Source of the DNA: Combretum micranthum
Lineage: Eukaryota > Streptophyta > Magnoliopsida > Myrtales > Combretaceae
Length of the DNA stretch: 64,000 bases
Assembly (NCBI GenBank): GCA_024138025.1
Contig: JAMXBD010002782.1
Span: forward strand, 99,743 to 163,742
Direction of reading: 5' to 3'
Shown here: piece by piece, positions 58,068 to 64,000 of the stretch
How the letters are laid out: the number at the start of each line of letters is the position of its first letter
How positions within the stretch are numbered: the first letter of the stretch is position 1
Made by a program: the position numbers and the translations under genes
Notes under the pieces: model-generated
What the model was told of the DNA's origin: nothing
The model's database searches: none
What the model saw: the letters and a program-made list of their open reading frames with translations, nothing else

Positions 58068-59070
58068 TAGACATTGAAGATGATATTGATTATCAATTTA
58101 GAACACAAGAAATTTGGCAAAATTTTGAACAAGGAAGGATTGAAATTCCCGAAACCATTGAAGTGATTAATTTGGGAACAAGCGAAAACCCTAGGAATCT
58201 GAGGATAGGGGGAAAATTGCCTGAGAGCACGGCACAAGATTTAACCAAGTTACTAACCGAATACTTGGATGTTTTTGCATGGTCGTATAGCGATATGCCT
58301 GGTTTAGACCCATCCATTGTGGTTCACAAATTGCCAATAAAGGAGGATTTTAAACCTAAAAAGCAAAAATTAAGGCGATTTAGGCCAGATTTACTCCTCC
58401 AAATCAAGGATGAAGTAAAAAAGTTGCTTGAAGTAGGATTCATTGAGGTTTCTGATTATTCGGATTGGGTATCAAATGTAGTGCCAGTACTTAAGAAAAA
58501 CGGGAAAGTAAGAATCTGTGTGGATTTCAGAGATCTAAACAAAGCAACCCCGAAAGATAATTTCCCGTTGCCTCACATCGATGTTTTAGTAGACAATACC
58601 GCTGGAAATCATCTATTTTCATTCATGGATGGATTTTCAGGGTATAATCAGATATTAATGGCCGAAGAAGATAAGGTCAAAACCACATTCGTTACAGCCT
58701 GGGGAACCTTTTGTTACAAGTCATGCCTTTTCGGTCTCAAGAATGCCGGGGCAACTTATCAACGAGCAATGCTTGCTATACTTCATGATATGATGCACAA
58801 AGAGGTGGAAGTATATGTAGATGACATGATCGCCAAGACAAAGGAAGGAGAGATCATGTAATGGTGTTAAGGAAGCTTTTTGAAAGATTAAGGAAGTTTC
58901 AGTTGAAATTGAATCCAGAAAAATGCACTTTCGGAGTGACATCTGGAAAATTATTAGGATTCATGGTTAGCCAAAAAGGGATAGAAATCGATCCTGATAA
59001 GGTCAAGGCAATTCAGGATTTGCCTCCACCAAAAACATTAAAGAAATCAGAGGCCTCTTGGGAAGATTGA
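58068..59070 (+). pseudogene. E2 reverse transcriptase, nearly complete with breaks
   Basis: An N-terminal linker (EVINLG then N-P-R-N-L-R-I-G) leads to a 232-codon open frame, 58163-58861. Motifs in order are FAWSYSDMPGLDP, RRFRPDLLLQIKDEVKKLL, RICVDFRDLNKATPKDNFPLP, SFMDGFSGYNQI and the catalytic YVDD (58814-58825). The MPFGL motif is read as CLFGL because two compensating indels near 58730 shift three codons. A frame change near 58850 leads to 58861-59070 with LNPEKCTFGV and KLLGFMVS, the RT thumb and connection. It would be inactive as read. Confidence 0.85.
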
Positions 59071-59589
59071 ATTACATTGCTCGATTCATATCACAGTTGA
59101 CTGATAAGTGCCAACCGCTGTTTAAACTGCTGAAGAAGAATGCCCTAATTGAATGGAATGATGAATGTGAAAAAGCCTTTAATCGGATAAAGCAATATCT
59201 GACGAATCCACCAGTATGGTTACTCCAAAACCGGGGAAACCGTTGTTCTTGTATTTGACGATTCTTCCTGAATCCATGGGTTGTGTCTCGGGCAAAAAGA
59301 TGAGGAAGGAAAAGAAAGAGCTGTTTACTACTTAAGCAAGAAATTCTCAAATGGAGAACAAAAGTATTCAGAGATAGAAGACCTGCTGTGCATTAGTATG
59401 GGTTATGCACAGACTTAGGCAGTATACGCTCTTTACTCGATCGAGTTGATTACGAAGCATGATCCATTGCGATACTTGGCAAGCAAACCGGCTTTGGTTG
59501 GTCGAATCTCGAAATGGCAGATGCTTTCTGAATTTGATATCACTTATGTAAGTCAAAGTTCAGTCAAAGGACAAGTTTTAGCTGATCAA
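59058..59589 (+). pseudogene. E2 RNase H (first), frameshifted
   Basis: GRLNYIARFISQLTDKC opens the connection, with a frame change near 59050 before it. Another frame change near 59215 (next to a C/A-rich run) leads to the RNase H core, with YYLSKKFSNGEQKYSEIE around 59320-59385. A TAG at 59416-59418 interrupts, and the frame continues with YSIELITKHDPLRYLASKPALVGRISKWQM. The first catalytic aspartate position is poorly preserved (a T-rather-than-D reading near 59260), so this domain is probably non-functional. Confidence 0.75.
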
Positions 59590-60070
59590 ATTGCAGAAAG
59601 CCCAGTTGATGATGAAGAATTAAAGGAACAAGATCAGTTTCCAGATGAAGGTATCAGGATAGCAGAAACAGAAGCCGAAAGCAACAGTTGGAAGTTGTAT
59701 TTCGATGGAGCAGCCAATGTATATGGGTGTGGAATAGGTGCAGTCCTCATCTCACCAAAAGAAGAACAGTTCCCGGCATCAGCCAGATTAATGTTTCCTT
59801 ACACAAATAATGTAGCGGAATACGAGGCATGCATCATGGGATTAGAAATGGCAATTCAAATGAATATCGAGGAGCTCGAAGTGTTTGGAGATTCATCACT
59901 TATCATTTTCCAAACTCGAGGCGATTTTAAAACTAGGATCCCAAGTTGATTCCTTATCATAATCACTTGGCTGAGTTAGCAGGAAGATTCAAAGAAATTT
60001 CCTTCACTTATGTGCCAGAACTCAGAATCAATTTGCTGATGCATTGGCTACTCTGGCCTCTTTGATCCAA
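59590..60070 (+). pseudogene. E2 additional (archaeal-type) RNase H
   Basis: A second RNase H fold follows the first: WKLYFDGAANVYGCGIGAVL (Asp about 59703), NNVAEYEACIMGLEMAI (Glu) and ELEVFGDSSLII (Asp), i.e. the D-E-D core is intact in the open frame 59446-59949. A frameshift near 59935 leads to the continuation (HLAELAGRFKEISFTYV, then FADALATLASL). A tandem second RNase H is the established mark of the Tat lineage and is absent from E1-type elements. Confidence 0.85.
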
Positions 60071-61398
60071 TTCACTGAAGGAGCAAGAATACGGCCTTTG
60101 CAAGTCCGAATAAGAAGTGAACCTGCATTCTGTGCTGTGATTGAGTCAAGTGAACCATGGTTTCAAGATATCAAAATTTCTTGCAAACAGGTAGCTATCC
60201 TGAGTGTGCTACAAAAAAGGATCAGAAATCATTGAGGCGTCTGGCAAGTCATTTCTTGTTAAGTGGAGATACCTTATACAGAAGGTCATTTGATACAACC
60301 CTGTTGAGATGTGTAGATGAAAAAGAAGCTCAAAAATAATGGAAGAAGTTCATGAGGGAGTATGTGGACCTCATATGAACGGATATATGCTAGCTAAAAA
60401 GATTATGAGGCTAGGATATTTCTGGTTAACCATGGAATCGACTGTATCAAACATGTGAGATCTTGTCATTTATGTCAAATTTATGCAAACAAGATAAATG
60501 CTCCTCCGAAGGAATTACAGTCAATGTCGACACCGTGGCCTTTCTCAATGTGGGGAATAGATGTAATTGGGCCAATTTCGCCAAAAGCTTCAAATGGTCA
60601 TCGATTCATACTAGTTGCAATCGATTACTTCACCAAGTGGGTTGAAGCAGCTTCATACGCCAGTGTGACAAAGCCGTTGTGGTGCGATTCATCAAAAGAG
60701 ATATCATTGCTCGATATGGAACTCCAGAAAGTATCGTTACCGATAATGGTACAAATCTGAACAACAATGCAATGACTGATTTATGTCAGCAATTCAAGAT
60801 TAAACACGAAATTCCACTCCATATCGCCCACAGATGAATGGAGCAGTAGAAGCCGCCAACAAAAACATCAAGAGAATCATTGAGAAGATGACAATTGCAT
60901 ACAAGGATTGGCATGAAATGCTCCCATTAGCATTGATGGCGTATCGAACTTCTGTAAGAGTGTCAACTGGGGCAACACCCTATTCCCTGGTATATGGAAC
61001 TGAAGCCGTTTTACCAGTAGAAGTTGAGATTCCTTCACTCCGAGTATTGGCTGAAACAGAGCTCGAAGAAGCTGAATGGGTTAGACAAAGGATTGAACAG
61101 TTAAATCTTTTAGATGAAAAAAGATTGACTGCCATGTGTCATGGGCAATTATATCAACAAAGGATGGCTAGAGCATTTAATAAGAAAGTCAAGCCAAGAA
61201 ATTTCCAAGAAGGTGATTTGTTCTGAGAAAAATACTGCCAAATGTGCAAGATTCCAGGGAAAGTTCACACCAAATTATGAAGGACCATACATAGTGAAGA
61301 AGGTCTTGTCGGGAGGAGCATTAATCCTTTCCCAAATGGATGGACCCGATTTAAAGGATCCTGTGAACTCAGATGCTGTAAAGTTGTATTATCCTTGA
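60071..61398 (+). pseudogene. E2 integrase, frameshifted
   Basis: An N-terminal part reads in several frames (60044-60235, 60157-60339). The HHCC zinc site is visible as [14 protein letters not shown] (60345-60385) and CHLCQIY (60464-60485). The catalytic core has D in WGIDVIGPI (60560-60562), D in TDNGT (60742-60744) and E in AVEAANKN (60849-60851); the last two are about 35 residues apart as expected for D-D-35-E. The long frame 60834-61226 covers the rest of the core (AYRTSVRVSTGATPYSLVYG). A stop at 61224-61226 follows EGDLF, and the C-terminal domain (GKFTPNYEGPYIVKKVLSGGA) runs to a TGA at 61396-61398. No chromodomain is seen. Confidence 0.85.
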
Positions 61399-61789
61399 TC
61401 AATAAAATTTGTCATTTCAAATGATCAATTGATTTTATTTTAATTAATTATAAGCAAAGTTGATATCCCTGAAATTCTCTGAAGTCGGATCAAAGCCTGA
61501 CTCACAAAATTCTTCCAAATAATTATACAACCAAACACCATTTGAATCATCAGAGAGAGAAATTTGAGCATCTTATAATGCTGAATAATGCGTTTATACA
61601 GTTTGGTCTGTTGAATTGTTCTTATTTTAAAAGAAAATATTACTGCAAGGATAACTAATTTTGATAGAAAATTGAAGCATACTTTTTATCATCAATGTTA
61701 GATATGGAACCAAAATTATCATAAAAAAAAACCCAGTGGACTAAAAATTCACAAGTACCCCTCAGTCTAGACTCGACAGATAGTCTAGT
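61399..61789 (+). other. E2 3' non-coding spacer
   Basis: No ORF. Its end carries TCTAGACTCGACAGATAGTCTAG, related to the 61-bp array further on. Confidence 0.5.
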
Positions 61790-62430
61790 ACTGACCAAAT
61801 ACAAAATCCATCCTTTAGAGATGGTGACCAAATACAAAATCCATCCTTTAGAGATGGTGACCAAATACAAAATCCATCCTTTAGAGATGGTGACCAAATA
61901 CAAAATCCATCCTTTAGAGATGGTGACCAAATACAAAATCCATCCTTTAGAGATGGTGACCAAATACAAAATCCATCCTTTAGATGGTGACCAAATACAA
62001 AATCCATCCTTTAGAGATGGTGACCAAATTCAAAATCCATCCTTTGAGATGGTGACCAAATACAAAATCCATCCTTTAGAGATGGTGACCAAATACAAAA
62101 TCCATCCTTTAGAGATGGTGACCAAATTCAAAATCCATCCTTTGAGATGGTGACCAAATACAAAATCCATCCTTTAGAGATGGTGACCCAAATACAAAAT
62201 CCATCCTTTAGAGATGGTGACCAAATTCAAAATCCATCCTTTAGAGATGGTGACCAAATTCAAAATCCATCCTTTAGATGGTGACCAAATTCAAAATCCA
62301 TCCTTTAGAGATGGTGACCCAAATACAAAATCCATCCTTTAGAGATGGTGACCAAATTCAAAATCCATCCACTCAAGATGGTGATCAAGACAATTCAGAA
62401 GTCCTTCCATTCCAGATGGTGACCAAGACC
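61790..62430 (+). repeat. 33-bp tandem array in the E2 3' non-coding region
   Basis: About 18 units of ACCAAATACAAAATCC + ATCCTTTAGAGATGGTG, plus two degenerate units at the end. There are two variants, AAATAC and AAATTC, arranged partly as a B-A-A higher-order pattern, with several units shortened by 1-4 bases. Because 33 is a multiple of three, the array produces long spurious open frames on both strands. Confidence 0.9.
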
Positions 62431-62449
62431 AAATGACCAAACCAAAGCC

Positions 62450-62795
62450 CATAGGTCCGACAGTTGTCCTAGCAAATCTAGACCCGACAGATGGCTATCA
62501 ATTTTCTTAAGTCTAGTCCCAGTTGTCCTAGCAAATCTAGACCCGACAGATGGTCTATCAGTTTTCTAAGTCTAGGTCCGACAGTTTCCTAGCAAATCGA
62601 GACCCGACAGATGGTCTATCAGTTTTCTAAGTCTAGGTCTGACAGTTGACCTAACGAATCTAGGCCACAAATGGCCTATCATTTTTCAAATATAGATCCG
62701 ACAGATGGTCTATTAGTTTTCTAAGTCTAGGTCCGACAGTTAACCTAGCAAATCTCAAAGTCTAAACTCGACAGATGGTTTAGCACAAGATAAAA
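62450..62795 (+). repeat. ~61-bp tandem array in the E2 3' non-coding region
   Basis: About five units of AGGTCCGACAGTTGTCCTAG + CAAATCTAGACCCGACAGATGG + TCTATCAGTTTTCTAAGTCT with substitutions and truncations. A single related unit precedes the 33-bp array near 61763. Confidence 0.8.
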
Positions 62796-62888
62796 ATCTC
62801 CTGTTGAAAATAAAATTTGGGAGGAGAAGCTAAGCAAAAATTGGTTATCTTTTTGTCTTTGTGCAAAAGTTTTGTTCAAACTTTACCA

Positions 62889-62902
62889 CAAAGAGGGGCA
62901 GC
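62889..62902 (+). other. E2 polypurine tract
   Basis: CAAAGAGGGGCAGC lies directly before the TG of the 3' LTR, the expected site of plus-strand DNA priming. Confidence 0.75.
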
Positions 62903-64000
62903 TGTAGACACCCAATTTTTGCCCAATTAATTAAGGCTTAAATTTAATTAAACTCATTTTTCCAAAAGCCTTAAGTATTGATGAAGTTGGCTAAGTGATC
63001 AAGGCACAGCCAAATGGCCTGTTGGTTAAATACATTGACCCAACACACACTCAAGCTCAAGGACACAGGTTCAAACCCTAGCAAAGGCAAATTTTTTCCT
63101 TTTATTATCTTATTTTTGCCTTTTCATCTTTTTCAAAGTGACTTTTTGCCTTACTTTGCATCAATTTTTAACTGACAAAACATCATTAATTATTAAAATT
63201 GATGATGCCATTGCAAAGTAGTTATGGAATATGAAAGATCAATACACAATTCATGTGTAAAACAACCCAAAAGTCACAAATTTCGTGCTAAAAAAAATTG
63301 GGAAAAAATACAATTTGTAAAGCATTCAATTGCACATAAATGAGGAGTTACAAGAATTGAATAAAAATTGGATGATTTATCTACCCAAATTAAATGATTT
63401 GATGAAGGTATGAGAAATCAATCATCAATTCATCAGTTCAAACAAATTAAACACGAATCATTGAATTAAATTCGTGAAAATAGAGGCAAAAATCGATTCG
63501 TTTTCGAAACTGTCCGAAACGTAAATTGAGCTTGCAACCTATAAATAGGGGTACTAGGATCAAAAGGCACAAGTCAATTTCGAAGAAACACATACAGAAC
63601 AATATCAATCGGAATTTTCGAATTTAGGATGTAGGATTCGAATTTCAAATTCGAAGTGATTGGATCAGATTTGATCCAAATTGAGTGGTTTAGGAGTGTT
63701 AGAAACGAGTTTTGATCGTTTTAGTGTGCTTGATTTGATCAAATTACTCAAAATCATCTCTGCAAATTTTTTTTATTTTTTTTTTTTGAACAACAACCGC
63801 CGGCGACCACCACCGGAACCACCCCTTGCCGCCGTTGTGGTGCACGCCACCACTTCAGGAGATCCGCCGTCGCACCAGGAGTCGGGCTGACAGCTTCCAG
63901 CCACCACCAACCACCACAGCCGCCGAATCAGCCCCGAAACGCGCTGCGACTTCATCTTCTTCACCCGTCGGAGCTCCGAGATCTGACCCGAAGATCCGAA
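62903..64000 (+). repeat. E2 3' LTR (truncated by window end)
   Basis: Aligns with 50152-51259. About 30 differences are visible by eye in 1.1 kb, more than half of them indels of 1-3 bases, with roughly a dozen substitutions. The TATA box is intact at 63540-63548. The array region and LTR end lie outside the window. Frames at 63681-63964 are LTR sequence, not genes. Confidence 0.9.
63540..63548 (+). promoter_or_regulatory. E2 3' LTR TATA box
   Basis: TATAAATAG, matching 50797-50805. It could drive read-out transcription into the flanking remnant of E1. Confidence 0.6.

Larger units (their letters stand above)
50152..64000 (+). mobile_element. E2: Tat/Ogre-like Ty3/gypsy retrotransposon (3' end outside window)
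   Basis: The element starts TGTAGACACCC inside E1 RNase H, directly after ACCAC (50147-50151), which should be its 5-bp target duplication. It contains a 2654-bp 5' LTR, primer site, long leader, an ORF upstream of gag, gag, protease, RT, RNase H, an additional RNase H, integrase, a long repeat-rich 3' non-coding part, a polypurine tract and the first 1098 bases of the 3' LTR. The extra RNase H, the upstream ORF and the large LTR are the established hallmarks of the Tat lineage, including Ogre. Expected full length is about 15.4 kb. The coding frames are interrupted many times. Confidence 0.9.

Noticed and set aside
61655..62153. Long open frames on both strands with an 11-residue repeat
   Set aside because: They are produced by a 33-bp tandem array whose period is a multiple of three; there is no domain, and the frame is open on both strands.
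61790..62795. CRISPR-like regular repeats
   Set aside because: Repeats are directly adjacent without unique spacers and lie in a plant retrotransposon.

Overview
This is AT-rich nuclear DNA from a plant, most likely a eudicot. The evidence is plant-type Ty3/gypsy retrotransposons, hAT-type MITEs with 8-bp target duplications, and no bacterial gene organisation. I found no intact host gene, rRNA, tRNA or CRISPR array. Essentially everything I can name is transposable-element or duplicated non-coding DNA. All comparisons were made by eye.

Positions 661-46684 hold three head-to-tail copies of one block whose basic length is about 13 kb: unit 1 at 661-13625, unit 2 at 13626-38712, and unit 3 from 38713 until it is cut at 46684. 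The copies are clearly homologous along their length, and each keeps its own insertion history. A hAT-type element sits in units 1 and 3 with an empty site in unit 2. A younger hAT MITE is nested in the unit 1 copy only. Two solo LTRs of about 2.65 kb occur in unit 2 only, with 5-bp target duplications and empty sites in the other units. Units 1 and 3 carry a Ty3/gypsy relic (LTR, primer-binding site, protease fragment). At the matching place unit 2 carries a different block of about 10 kb (17936-28036). That block holds a foldback MITE, a 150-186 bp minisatellite derived from coiled-coil coding sequence, and a related, partly inverted, duplicated decayed gene.

Positions 46685-64000 are a nest of two Ty3/gypsy elements. 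The outer element E1 (46685-50151) resembles a plant chromovirus with a short LTR and is full of stops and frameshifts. Inside its RNase H coding region sits E2 (50152 to beyond the window end), a large Tat/Ogre-like element. E2 has a 2.65-kb LTR, a primer-binding site unlike initiator tRNA-Met, an extra ORF upstream of gag, then gag, protease, a candidate intron, reverse transcriptase, RNase H, a second RNase H, integrase, two tandem arrays in the 3' non-coding part, a polypurine tract and the start of the 3' LTR. E1 and unit 3 should resume beyond the window.

E2 carries frameshifts in nearly every domain, and the visible parts of its two LTRs differ by about 30 small changes, more than half of them short indels. 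Either the element has decayed, or some indels are residual assembly errors; sequence alone cannot decide. The least explained features are the triplication history, the inverted coiled-coil repeat block, and E2's upstream ORF and candidate intron.
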